Source: Alteromonas indica (GTDB lineage: Bacteria > Pseudomonadota > Gammaproteobacteria > Enterobacterales > Alteromonadaceae). From it: a DNA stretch of 64,000 bases. Made by a program: the position numbers and the translations under genes. Positions 47,871-56,126 of the stretch are shown here, in pieces. Position 1 is the stretch's first letter, and every line of letters begins with the position of its first letter. Location: contig PYVY01000008.1 of the NCBI GenBank assembly GCA_003056425.1, positions 124,001 to 188,000 of the forward strand. The letters are read 5' to 3'. Below the pieces are notes generated by a model. That model searched no databases and was not told where the DNA came from. It saw only the letters and a list, made by a program, of their open reading frames with translations.

Positions 47871-48172
47871 GTACACCAACATGCACGCAGCTTTGCTGCC
47901 ACCACTAGCCGATACGGCCACTTATTTAAATTATTGAATTTAAGATAAAACAACCCTGTGCGAAATGCCAGATGTAAACGGCAATGCTGGATAAAAGAGC
48001 GAGTATATAAAACGGGTGACGTAGAGTGTTGGTGTTGCGCTGTTGATTAAAAGCGCGTTACTAGAGCCGTTGAAACTACCGAAAAAGTAAGCCGTAAAGA
48101 CAACCTAGCGAAACAACCTCGAGGCGGGAATGTCACGGCTGAACTTACCTTTTAAAGCTGTAAGTAAATGAC
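47871..48172. other. cassette without a recognisable gene
   Basis: About 300 bp between two attC sites. The only minus-strand frame (about 47877-47953) is short and runs on into attC. It could be a non-coding cassette or one carrying a promoter or RNA. Confidence 0.45.
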
Positions 48173-48256
48173 GCCTAACGCCGCCAGCACGCGCGGCTTT
48201 GTAGTGGAGGCGAAGCCGCAACGAAAAGGCCGTCGCCGTGCCTGGCCTTGTTATAT
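48173..48256. repeat. attC site
   Basis: An 84-bp imperfect palindrome from GCCTAAC to GTTATAT. Inner arms are GCGCGGCTTTG and AAGCCGCAACG. The stop codon of the REase-like gene is in the core. Confidence 0.72.
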
Positions 48257-49171
48257 TTGTGAAAATTTGTCGAAGTAACCTTTTAGCATTTCTTTAGGCA
48301 TATCGCTATCGTTACAGATAAGGTACTTCGAGTTTCCAACAGCCAAACGCTCTTGTGCAATATTAACGTGAAATCCAATTGCGTCGTAATTCAAGATGAT
48401 ACCGGAAACATGACCTTGGCAAAGAGCACTCAACTCAGGTGAACATTTGAGAATAGTATCTGCAACTAGCTCTTCTATTTCTTCTTTAAAGCAATCATTA
48501 AGCTGACTCTCTTCCATTGGAGGTGCCATGGAATATGGGAAGCCAGTTTCGTTCACTGCCATTATTGACTTTGAAGAATCGAACACCCCTGTAATATCCA
48601 CAAAAACAAATAGACTCCCCTCGTGAGGAATATCCTCTTTTGATTGATTTATAGCACGTTTAACCCTAGCAATTATTTTTTTGACTGAATGAACTCTTTT
48701 GCACTCTATAATCGCTTTCAATGAGTCTATTGTGATATCAGCTCGGCTAGAAAGCTCTATATCCAATCCTATTTTTCTTAGGTCTGATGCAACTGACAAC
48801 TCGAATAAGTAATTTCTTGCAGCATCTTTCTCAGCACTCTCTATTTTGTCTCTAAAGGCGCCGCCATACACAGACTTCTTTATGGTTTCTAAAAAGTCTT
48901 TTGTTCTGTCATCAGAAAGATATTCATTTAAGCTAACTATCTGAGACATCTCAAAAAATGATTGAAGGCAATAATACATTTCATCAGAAAAACCACCTCG
49001 GTATCTAGGGTAGCCTTCTATATTCTTAATGTATTCAGGAATTCTTCCTTTCAAAGGTATTTCTAACTCAGAGTCCAACCAGTTACAGCACATCTCAATT
49101 TTTTTTCTAAACTCATTTCCAAGGTAAGGTGCTATATCTATGTAGCTTACTTCGACTTGATTCAGTATCAA
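48251..49171 (-). CDS. cassette gene: PD-(D/E)XK-like hypothetical protein
   Basis: A 306-residue protein. In the middle (about 120-175) it reads YLFELSVASDLRKIG, then SRADITIDSLKAIIECKRVH. The Glu in the first helix, the Asp in a strand and Glu-Cys-Lys after it fit the restriction-endonuclease-like nuclease core (E...D...ExK). The following helix VKKIIARVKRAINQSK is basic. Flanking regions are unknown. Translation probably starts at TTG 49171 after GGAGTG. It is the cassette nearest the expected attI side. A defence or DNA-processing role is inference. Confidence 0.6.
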   Translation of the reverse strand: MILNQVEVSYIDIAPYLGNEFRKKIEMCCNWLDSELEIPLKGRIPEYIKNIEGYPRYRGGFSDEMYYCLQSFFEMSQIVSLNEYLSDDRTKDFLETIKKSVYGGAFRDKIESAEKDAARNYLFELSVASDLRKIGLDIELSSRADITIDSLKAIIECKRVHSVKKIIARVKRAINQSKEDIPHEGSLFVFVDITGVFDSSKSIMAVNETGFPYSMAPPMEESQLNDCFKEEIEELVADTILKCSPELSALCQGHVSGIILNYDAIGFHVNIAQERLAVGNSKYLICNDSDMPKEMLKGYFDKFSQI

Positions 49172-49713
49172 TTTTCACTCCATAATTCTTTATAGCAAGG
49201 CGTTGGTTCTGGATGAAATATAACAATTTAATATAGCGCGATTTGCGCGTTTTTCTGCCAACGCATCGCTCAATTTTATACTTTTACTATTAATACCAAA
49301 CTAACTATCATATTGCTATATAAACGAAAAGTTCCAATCTGGATAAAGTGCTAAAGGACATAAGAGAGCGATTGGCTCGTTTTCCTGAATATGGGAGCGA
49401 CGCAGCTTATTTGGATGAATAAACAGCTTTGCTTGCTAGTGTGCTAAAATCTGTGGCTCGCTCAATAAAGAATTTGGTTTATCTTAGCGCTAACTTCCCA
49501 ACGGCAGCTACTCGCGCAAAGATACCCTTCACATGATCTCGATAACGTTTGTCCAATAAAATTTAAAACAGGTATCACTTAAACTTGTTGATAGCTGGCT
49601 TTAACAGTTATTAACGTTACCTATTGTTATAGCTGGGAAAATAGATAGATATTTTCATTTAGCCGTTTATACTCGTCGTAAGCGCAGTATTTATTCTTTG
49701 CAAGCGGACGACT
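49172..49713. other. intergenic stretch between cassette cluster and integrase
   Basis: No gene in 540 bp. ATATAAC (49218-49224), the reverse of a GTTATAT core, may be the outer attachment point of the cassette run, but no second core is found to its right. Hairpin GCGCGATTTGCGCG is at 49235-49249. No integron integrase is present. Confidence 0.45.
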
Positions 49714-51000
49714 ATGGCAACACAAATCGCACGACATAATGTAGATGACTCTCTCTACGTATTTCTCCAAGACAACAGCAAAAAGTGGTATGCACGCTTT
49801 CAGCTATTTGGGACTTGGTATTGCAAGTCAACCAAACAGGTAGATAAAGACGAAGCTATCGCGGCAGCGCGGCTGCTGCGTATGGAATGGAAGATAAAGG
49901 CCGAAACCGGAACGCTAACAAAGAGTAAGCGGTTTCGAGATGTCGCGAACCTTGCGATTACCAATATGGAACATGCGTTGTTGCACGGCGGCGGTAAGGT
50001 TAGCTTTAAAGATTACATCGGCGCTTTGAAGCGCTATCACATCCCATTCTTCGACAGAACCTATGTCACATCAATAGACCAGCAAAAGATAAAAGAATTT
50101 GAAATCTGGCGGATCAAAAAAGCTGGTCGGCTACTTAACAAGTCAACGCTGCTTAACCACAATGCCGCATTGCAGATGGTCTTTAAGGAAGCCGTTGAGA
50201 AGCAATGGATGTTAGCAGTACAGGTTCCGGTGCTCAGTGCCACAGGAGAGCAGGGTGCAAGAAGAGCGGCTTTCACTCGTGAAGAATACGAGCAGGTATT
50301 AGAAACCATAGAGTCGATGCGTGATAACAGCCGAAAAGACAAGACTCGCCAGATCCGTGAACTGTTACTGGATTATGCAGAAATTGTTGTTAACACCGGT
50401 ATTCGGCCTGGAACTGAGATGGAAGAACTGACCTGGCGTGACATTGAGATGACACGTCAAGGCCATCAAGTCATCTTCAAAATCAAAATCCGAAAGGGCA
50501 AAACGACAAAGCATACCGGTACAAGAACGGTCGTGTGTAAAGACGATATCGTCTATCCGCTCATGGAGCTTCGTGGTCGCTTTCCAAATCGAAAGCCCAA
50601 TGACAAATTATTTCGGCTTGCCGATGGTAGTACCACACGAGAGTTGGGACGAACGTTCAGCGCTGCACTTGATGAATGTGAGTTAAGAAGTAGCTCTGAC
50701 GGCCCCAGATCGCTTTATTCGTTACGACATACCTATATCACTTGGCAGTTACTGAGCCGTCACCTACGCATTGACGTGCTTGCGAGGCAATGCGGAACCA
50801 GTACAGCCATGATCGAGCAGCACTATAGCCACGTTGTGCCAAGCATGTTTGAAGAAGAACTATCTGGCGTGACCTTCGATAAACAGGCCGCTCAAAAGAA
50901 AAGTAAACGAGCGCTAGCTCGTGAGAGAAAAACTAAAGATGTCTTAGCAAAACGCTTTATTGAATGGGAAGCAGAATACCGCAGGCGTGGCTGTATTTGA
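49714..51000 (+). CDS. tyrosine recombinase (island integrase)
   Basis: A 428-residue integrase of the phage/island type. Its catalytic residues are visible: Arg in TGIRPGTEMEELTW (about 222-235), Lys in RKGKTTKHTGTR, HxxR as SLRHTYITW (about 345-353), His in MIEQHY and Tyr in the same HYSHV segment. The N-terminal arm- and core-binding domains occupy about 1-180. It lacks the additional motif of integron integrases, so it does not explain the attC cluster. As the only integrase in the 28-kb array it is the best candidate to act at the tRNA-Leu att sites, although it lies inside island III rather than at its edge. Confidence 0.88.
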   Translation: MATQIARHNVDDSLYVFLQDNSKKWYARFQLFGTWYCKSTKQVDKDEAIAAARLLRMEWKIKAETGTLTKSKRFRDVANLAITNMEHALLHGGGKVSFKDYIGALKRYHIPFFDRTYVTSIDQQKIKEFEIWRIKKAGRLLNKSTLLNHNAALQMVFKEAVEKQWMLAVQVPVLSATGEQGARRAAFTREEYEQVLETIESMRDNSRKDKTRQIRELLLDYAEIVVNTGIRPGTEMEELTWRDIEMTRQGHQVIFKIKIRKGKTTKHTGTRTVVCKDDIVYPLMELRGRFPNRKPNDKLFRLADGSTTRELGRTFSAALDECELRSSSDGPRSLYSLRHTYITWQLLSRHLRIDVLARQCGTSTAMIEQHYSHVVPSMFEEELSGVTFDKQAAQKKSKRALARERKTKDVLAKRFIEWEAEYRRRGCI

Positions 51001-51390
51001 ATTGAGATTATGGTCGAAAAACTTATTTTATGTTTTAAATGCTGAATAGTATGGTTTGACGACAACTTGAGCTAACACTCAACTTTTAAATTACCTATAT
51101 TGCTTAGGGTATAGGTATTGAGTATTTTGTATGTTAAAAATAGTTTGACTAGCTACGGTATTAAAAAGCACCTTGCGATTACCTGGTTGTACAGATAAAT
51201 TTATAGAGAACTGCGAATAAAAGCTGAAATAAAGCTATCTGCGTGTCCAAATAACCGAAAGGGTTTATCTCGGGATCCAGGTAGTCGGCGGGAAGACATT
51301 TAACTCTCCCAACCTCTGATTTTCAGTAAATTAATCACAAGCGAAATGATTTAGCGCAGGACAATTATATGTAAAACTATCAAAGTTTTT
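51001..51390. other. intergenic stretch after the integrase
   Basis: About 390 bp between convergent genes. AT-rich, no gene or clear terminator seen. Confidence 0.35.
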
Positions 51391-52134
51391 CTACGGATTT
51401 CTAAGCAAGGTAAATAAATGCTTTCTGGTGTCAGGATGCCCATGAGACATAGCGCGAGGGTGTGCGATCCTAAAACATTTGGCTCCTGCAGCTGAAAATT
51501 GCCATAGCTTACGCGGAAGAATATTGTCAGTTTCCCAACCATCGAACTCATTAATAAAAAGGTCTTTTATAATCTTATCTACACTATAGCCAGTAGCAAA
51601 AATTATAATATTAGGTTGATAGTCGCGAATTTGAGCCGCAAGTAGTTTGATAGATGCCCCTATAATTTCTACCTTCTCGTTCAATGGCCGATTTAAAGGC
51701 GAACCCTGTTTGTAGTCCCAAGCAAGCAGATTATTATACATGATCGCATGGGGGGGCACCTGGAAATGCGCTGCCACCTGGTGAAGAAAGCGAAGAAAAT
51801 GGCTACGTAGTGGCTTACCAAAACCTGTAGTTAAGTCATTTAAATGTTTATCATATCGCAACCAGGATTCATCAATAATATTGTGTAAATCCTTATTCTT
51901 GTAAGACGTTTCAAGTCTATTTATCGTATTGAGCTTATTTTTTGTATTCCAACCGGCTGTTTCTCTACCAACCAACATTATCTTACTGTCGGAGTTAAAA
52001 TATAGCTCTGTTGGTTTAGATAAAAATACGCCAGAATAATAGTCTTCATCGGCCGAAAAGTTCTTAAAATCTATTTGTGACAAAATAGTTGCGTACTTCT
52101 CTTTTAGATTTTTTAATAATAGATCATACTTCAT
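51391..52134 (-). CDS. uracil-DNA-glycosylase-fold protein
   Basis: A 247-residue protein with the layout of the UDG superfamily. The first strand and loop are SKIMLVGRETAGWN (about 50-63) in the place of motif A, a middle strand is PNIIIFATGYSVDKII, and the late HPRAMSHGH (about 228-236) stands at the HPS motif. Motif A lacks the GQDPY/GxxPG residues, so it may recognise a base other than uracil or have no glycosylase action. It is encoded just after the WYL regulator, overlapping it by 11 bp, as one transcript. I know no named defence system with exactly this pairing, but cannot search. Confidence 0.55.
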   Translation of the reverse strand: MKYDLLLKNLKEKYATILSQIDFKNFSADEDYYSGVFLSKPTELYFNSDSKIMLVGRETAGWNTKNKLNTINRLETSYKNKDLHNIIDESWLRYDKHLNDLTTGFGKPLRSHFLRFLHQVAAHFQVPPHAIMYNNLLAWDYKQGSPLNRPLNEKVEIIGASIKLLAAQIRDYQPNIIIFATGYSVDKIIKDLFINEFDGWETDNILPRKLWQFSAAGAKCFRIAHPRAMSHGHPDTRKHLFTLLRNP

Positions 52135-53173
52135 AATTACTAATACTCTTTGTTAGAATTTTTAAAACTTTTTGCTTTAGGTACGAAGGCGATTCCACCT
52201 TTACATCTGCCCCAAACTTTAAGATCCAAGCAATTAAATCATAAGTGGGAACAACATAAAAACTGGCTTCTAACCAACCATTGGCCATTAGCGTTAAAAC
52301 CTGTTTAGAACCTAATGGATGGCGCTCAATGTCGGCAGATGCGAAGTTTCGCACTAACAGTCTGATTTCTTGCGTAGTTTCACTCAACAGCCATCCGGAA
52401 GGGTTGGTGGCTAAGTATGATTGTAAGTCAAAATTTTGAGGAGGTGTTATGTCTAGATATATAGCTTCGGCTGAATCAACTCTGTGGAATAAGAAAAGTT
52501 GTGGCTTCTCAAGTGAGTTTTCTTTTGTCGCGACAAGGTAATAGCTATTGTCTCGAATAATAATACCCAATGGGTTCAAAGTGAAACTCAGAGACTTTGA
52601 ACGCCCGCTAGCCGTATATTGAATAGCAATTTTTTGCTCGTTCAGAACGCTGTCGTAAAGCGTGCTACGGATTTTATCGGGGGTTGTATCGAGATAATCC
52701 TGTACACGATAGCCTCCTCTGATAATCGATATTTTTGATTGCCAGTCTACAAGTTTATGTTTCGATGCTAATTTAGCCTTCGCCATAGCCAGGTGATCGG
52801 CGTATTGACCGGAGAACTGTGTCGGCAGCAGATTTTGATTTTGCTGCTCGTTTACCAGAAGCATAAATGCTTCGACTGGAGACATTTCAGTATACTTATT
52901 CTTAATTAAATCTCGAAACCAAAAGTTCTCGGTCTCTTTTTTCTCATAATCGAGGCCCGCCCATTCTGAAAGAGAGTCTAAATCTCGTTGCACAGAGCGC
53001 TTGGTTATTTTATAACCATACTTGTGTGCGAGCTGTTCATGAAGATCGTTCACAGTAATCCGACTTGGGTACAATGGAATCAGCTCCAGCATCTGTAGAT
53101 TCCGAAGGATAGCGCTGCGTCTTCGCTTATCTTCGATCGGTTTCAGCGCCCCTTTACCGTCCTTTGGTGTCAT
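52124..53173 (-). CDS. WYL-domain transcriptional regulator
   Basis: A 349-residue regulator: N-terminal winged HTH (about 20-90, RNLQMLELIPLYPSRITVND and KRSVQRDLDSLSEWAGL), WYL domain (about 165-250, IAIQYTASGRSKSLSFTLNP, then DNSYYLVATKE) and C-terminal WCX extension. This is the BrxR/CapW-type build, ligand-responsive repressors found before anti-phage operons. Two dyads in the divergent promoter are likely operators (53222-53234, 53258-53270). It is transcribed with the UDG-like gene, away from the small-protein/ATPase pair. Confidence 0.88.
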   Translation of the reverse strand: MTPKDGKGALKPIEDKRRRSAILRNLQMLELIPLYPSRITVNDLHEQLAHKYGYKITKRSVQRDLDSLSEWAGLDYEKKETENFWFRDLIKNKYTEMSPVEAFMLLVNEQQNQNLLPTQFSGQYADHLAMAKAKLASKHKLVDWQSKISIIRGGYRVQDYLDTTPDKIRSTLYDSVLNEQKIAIQYTASGRSKSLSFTLNPLGIIIRDNSYYLVATKENSLEKPQLFLFHRVDSAEAIYLDITPPQNFDLQSYLATNPSGWLLSETTQEIRLLVRNFASADIERHPLGSKQVLTLMANGWLEASFYVVPTYDLIAWILKFGADVKVESPSYLKQKVLKILTKSISNYEV

Positions 53174-53221
53174 TTAATTACCTTCCATACAAATCGAATT
53201 ACACATGTTCCCAGGTGATGC

Positions 53222-53234
53222 GACATCTAACGTC
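53222..53234. promoter_or_regulatory. candidate WYL operator O1
   Basis: GACAT-CTA-ACGTC, a 13-bp dyad with one arm mismatch. It matches the reverse complement of O2 at 12 of 13 bases. It is 49 bp before the WYL start codon. Confidence 0.6.
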
Positions 53235-53257
53235 TTAAACAAAAAAGGTAGCTGAGA

Positions 53258-53270
53258 GACATTAGATGTC
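53258..53270. promoter_or_regulatory. candidate WYL operator O2
   Basis: GACAT-TAG-ATGTC, a perfect 5-bp-arm dyad, 36 bp from O1 and inverted to it. Together they form a 10-bp long-range inverted repeat, CGACATCTAA / TTAGATGTCG. Confidence 0.6.
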
Positions 53271-53334
53271 GTGAAAAGCGATACATTAAATCACACTAAA
53301 TTTGATAGTCATAATGATCGTGAGAAAAGAAGTG

Positions 53335-53787
53335 ATGATACACCACACACCGATACAATTGAAAAGCTATGAAGACTTCCTGTCAAAGTTTAAAGCCTCA
53401 ACACCGATATGCTTACTTTGTCAGTTAAGGTATGTGAATTGTCAGAGCAGCTATTGGAAAGCAACTGAATGTACATTTACTGAAAATGAAAATGAAAATG
53501 AAGTTCCCGTAAATAATACTGAGGTACAGGTAACTGTTAAGGCTGAAGCACTCAACAGCCTTGAAAACTTTCCCGTAGAATTTGTGTACTTTTTTCCAAA
53601 TCAGGAAGGTAAAGCATTTTACAAATCCTTAGAAAATATACTTAATACTGAATGCGCAATTATTGTCAGCGCCCCCATTTATTATTTGATAGAGGGGGAC
53701 CTAGTACTACTTTCGCTTTCACTCACTCCAACCACCTGTCCTACTGCTGATTTAGGATATTCGACTTTTGAAGAAGGTAGCCATTAA
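53335..53787 (+). CDS. hypothetical protein coupled to an ATPase gene
   Basis: A 150-residue protein (start MIHHTPIQLKSYEDFLSKFK; an upstream in-frame ATG at 53302 is possible). It has an early Cys cluster (CLLCQLRYVNC, about 26-36), a repeated acidic stretch (TENENENEV) coming from a short DNA repeat, and a later alpha/beta part (FPVEFVYFFPNQEGKAFYKS). No family recognised. Its stop TAA overlaps ATG of the ATPase by one base, so the two products are probably partners. It is divergent from the WYL regulator. Confidence 0.55.
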   Translation: MIHHTPIQLKSYEDFLSKFKASTPICLLCQLRYVNCQSSYWKATECTFTENENENEVPVNNTEVQVTVKAEALNSLENFPVEFVYFFPNQEGKAFYKSLENILNTECAIIVSAPIYYLIEGDLVLLSLSLTPTTCPTADLGYSTFEEGSH

Positions 53788-54578
53788 TGTCATATATTCG
53801 TAACGTCAGTGCGACAAAGGAAGTTTCTAATGTCTATCCTTGGGCTATTCCAGGGTACCAGTTTTCTCATCAAGCTAACTTTTCCAGTAATGTAATCTTG
53901 TTTACAGGCGACAACGGTATTGGCAAATCTACTCTTCTAGAGACGATTGGATTAAAGCTTCAAGAGCAGCATTTATTGAATACTATGCCAGAGTTAGACG
54001 AGTTCGAACCAGCTCGTATATTAGTCGATTCATTTACACTAGAGTTCAACAGTAGGCCTGCCAACGTTGAGTACATTAGAGCCGAGGAACTGGGTAGAGA
54101 TATCGAAAAATATAATCAATATTTGTCCACATGGATAGAAAGAATGGATCTAAAAGATATCAAAAATGAACCGCATGTTCGGCAATTACTGAAAAATGAA
54201 TTTAAATACTTACCGCACTCGACACACGGTGGAATCAAACATAAATATGAAGCATGTTCGCAAGGCGAAGCCTATCTTGATAGATTGTGCCAGTCTCTTG
54301 ATGGCAATGGCCTATATCTGTTGGACGAGCCTGAAGCCGCTCTATCACCTTTAAAGCAAATCATGCTCATTTGTATGATCCGTGAACATATAACAAGGCA
54401 TAAATCTCAAATTATAGTGGCAACCCACTCTCCGATTTTGCTAGCAACTCCTGGCGCGATAGTAAATGAAATTGAAGAGTTGTTTATAAAAGAAAAAGAG
54501 TATAAAGAGACGGAACACTATCAGTTAACGCTAGGTTTTTTGCAAAATCCCGAACGATATTTGAGATATTTAGAGTAA
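53787..54578 (+). CDS. ABC-type/SMC-like ATPase, AAA family, short
   Basis: A 263-residue ATPase with the complete ABC core but no long coiled coil. Walker A is GDNGIGKST (about 42-50), the signature-like CSQGEAYLDR is near 160, Walker B is GLYLLDEPEAALSP (about 178-190), and the switch His is in VATHSPILL (about 216). This matches the compact AAA ATPases (AAA_15/AAA_21 type) found in anti-phage systems and toxin pairs. It is translationally coupled to the upstream 150-residue gene under likely WYL control. DNA binding or nuclease activity would have to come from its partner, since none is visible here. Confidence 0.8.
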   Translation: MSYIRNVSATKEVSNVYPWAIPGYQFSHQANFSSNVILFTGDNGIGKSTLLETIGLKLQEQHLLNTMPELDEFEPARILVDSFTLEFNSRPANVEYIRAEELGRDIEKYNQYLSTWIERMDLKDIKNEPHVRQLLKNEFKYLPHSTHGGIKHKYEACSQGEAYLDRLCQSLDGNGLYLLDEPEAALSPLKQIMLICMIREHITRHKSQIIVATHSPILLATPGAIVNEIEELFIKEKEYKETEHYQLTLGFLQNPERYLRYLE

Positions 54579-54708
54579 GATATTGGACTTTTCGTGAAAA
54601 ATAGTTATGTGGTGGTATTAGATAAAACGTAGCATGAGGTTAAGGCTCCTTGGAGTGTTTTATTTTCATGCAGCTCTGATAGTAATTGCAAACTGCCGTT
54701 ATTTGTAC

Positions 54709-54774
54709 TAGCTCAGACTTGATCTGACAGTTACCCGTTTTTTCAGGTGCCGCTGTCAGATTAGATTTGAGCTA
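54709..54774. repeat. head-to-head IS481-type terminal repeats
   Basis: TAGCTCAGACTTGATCTGAC (from 54709) is the reverse complement, at 18 of 22 positions, of the sequence from 54753 to 54774 (CTGTCAGATTAGATTTGAGC...). The inner copy holds the transposase stop codon, so it is the IS end; the outer one suggests a second IS end or a very stable hairpin. Confidence 0.6.
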
Positions 54775-55795
54775 AATTTTTCTCAGCCCAAGCCTGTTTC
54801 CCATCGATTGATGTTTCCAGTGGCGTTCTACCACAGCACATTTTGCCCTGATGAGTCCTTTCATTGTTGTAGTAATCCATCCACACGTCCAGATCTTTTT
54901 GCACCTCCTCTAACGATGCATAGAGTTTCTTGCGGAAGGTAACTTGATAAAACTCATTCAATATCGTTTTGTGGAACCGTTCGCAGATACCATTGGTTTT
55001 GGGGTGACATTGCTTTAGTTTTTGTGTGATCGATATCGTTGATAGCAAGATAAAGCTGGTAATCATGATGTTCGACCTCTCCACAGTATTCTGTACCGCG
55101 ATCGGTAAGTATTCTATGGATGGGTAAATCATGCTGCTCGAAGTACGGTAGCCCCTTATCGTTGAGTGCGTCAGCAGCCGTTATCGGCGTCTTAGTGGTG
55201 TAAAGTTTGGCGAAGGCTACCTTACTGTACGTATCGATGAAGGTTTGCTGCTAGATACGACCAACACCTTTCAAATTTCCCACGTAAAACGTGTCTTGCG
55301 AGCCCAGGTAACCAGGGTGGAGAATTTCTATCTCACCGCAAGCCTCGTCATCATTCTTCTTTTACTCTAACGCAGCAACCTGCGAATCTGTGAGGATAAT
55401 GCCATCATTGGCGACTTTATCTTCCAGTGCCTTCAGGCGCTTCTTGAAGTTCTCCAAGTCATGGCGAAGCCAAATAGATCTAACGCCACTGCCAGACACA
55501 AATATACTTCTCTTCCTGAGCTCATTGCTCGTTCTGTGTTGGCCGTGCGCTGGAAACTCGATAGCGTAATCATTGACAGCTTGTTCTGTTACTTCATCGA
55601 CGCGGTTCTCAAGGTTAGGTGTTCTGCGACTCTTATCGATTAATGAGTCAATTCCACCGTCCTCAACAAGTTCTTGATGACGGTAAAAAGTATCGCGAGA
55701 AACGCCCATGACTTTACACGCTCTTGATACATTTCCGAGTTCTTCGGCGAGATTAAGCAAACCTGCTTTGTGTTTAATGATTGGATTGTTAGTAT
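54753..55795 (-). pseudogene. decayed IS481-family transposase
   Basis: Read on the minus strand it holds the whole IS481 transposase order. The N-terminal HTH is NNPIIKHKAGLLNLAEELGN and VSRACKVMGVSRDTFYR. The DDE core pieces are FIDTYSKVAFAKLY, LTDRGTEYCGEVEHHDY and HPKTNGICERFHKTILNEFY. The end is LDVWMDYYNNERTHQGKMCC. The frame is broken by at least one internal stop (near 55250) and a shift near 55030-55050. The normal start codon and left IR are missing: the frame runs straight into tRNA fragment E at 55796. Confidence 0.82.
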
Positions 55796-55852
55796 GGTAC
55801 CAGTGGGCGGACTTGAACCGCCACGCCCGTAAAGGCCACGGATTTTGAATCT
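55796..55852 (-). repeat. tRNA-Leu 3'-half fragment E (right end of island III)
   Basis: A 57-bp copy of the tRNA-Leu 3' half from the encoded CCA end to the anticodon loop (GGATTTTGAATC), one base different from the intact gene (GGCCACGG for GGCAACGG). Directly followed by CAGACAC, the beginning of the tRNA terminator. Its other side is cut by the IS481 remnant. Confidence 0.85.
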
Positions 55853-55860
55853 CAGACACA

Positions 55861-55883
55861 AAAAAACCGACTTACGTCGGTTT
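55861..55883 (-). terminator. terminator of the tRNA-Leu gene
   Basis: AAACCGAC / GTCGGTTT, an 8-bp stem around TTAC with an A-run on the plus strand (U-run for the minus-strand transcript), about 32 bp after the tRNA 3' end. It is copied with the att repeats. Confidence 0.8.
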
Positions 55884-55915
55884 ATTGTTATCTCTTTCAT
55901 TGGTAAGAAAAGAGA

Positions 55916-56002
55916 TGGTACCAGTGGGCGGACTTGAACCGCCACGCCCGTAAAGGCAACGGATTTTGAATCCGTCATGTCTACCAATTCCATCACACTG
56001 GC
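55916..56002 (-). tRNA. tRNA-Leu (anticodon CAA)
   Basis: An 87-nt tRNA with a long variable arm. On the minus strand it begins GCCAGTGTGATGG and ends CACTGGTACCA with encoded CCA. Acceptor GCCAGTG/CACTGGT (one G-U pair), anticodon loop TTCAAAA with CAA flanked by ACGGA/TCCGT, and T-arm GGCGGTTCAAGTCCGCC. It is the intact target of the island array. Confidence 0.95.
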
Positions 56003-56032
56003 ATGGATAGTTGGACTATCGCTGAGCCATGC

Positions 56033-56060
56033 ATTATAGAGAAGAGTTTATGACACACAA
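56033..56060 (-). promoter_or_regulatory. promoter of tRNA-Leu
   Basis: On the minus strand TTGTGT (complement of 56055-56060), a 16-bp spacer and TATAAT (complement of 56033-56038), ending 30 bp before the tRNA 5' end. Confidence 0.65.
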
Positions 56061-56126
56061 GCCTTTTTTATCAAGTTAAGTGTCAACTGCTCAAAAGGTG
56101 CACAGAAAGCCTGTGCACCTTGCCTC

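Noticed and set aside
44469..48256. Possible CRISPR or REP array because of repeated palindromes
   Set aside because: The palindromes differ in sequence and length, flank genes one by one and have GTT/AAC cores; attC sites explain them. No regularly spaced repeat-spacer pattern occurs in the window.
49714..51000. Integrase as an integron IntI
   Set aside because: The protein has the 428-residue phage/island build and no sign of the IntI-specific extra helix; it cannot explain the attC run.
54709..54774. Simple terminator for the ATPase gene
   Set aside because: The inner arm carries the end of the IS481 transposase frame and matches IS-end sequence; terminator action is possible but secondary.
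55640..55996. 118-codon open frame on the minus strand
   Set aside because: Translates the tRNA-Leu gene and its fragment in a non-coding region, and is out of frame with the transposase.
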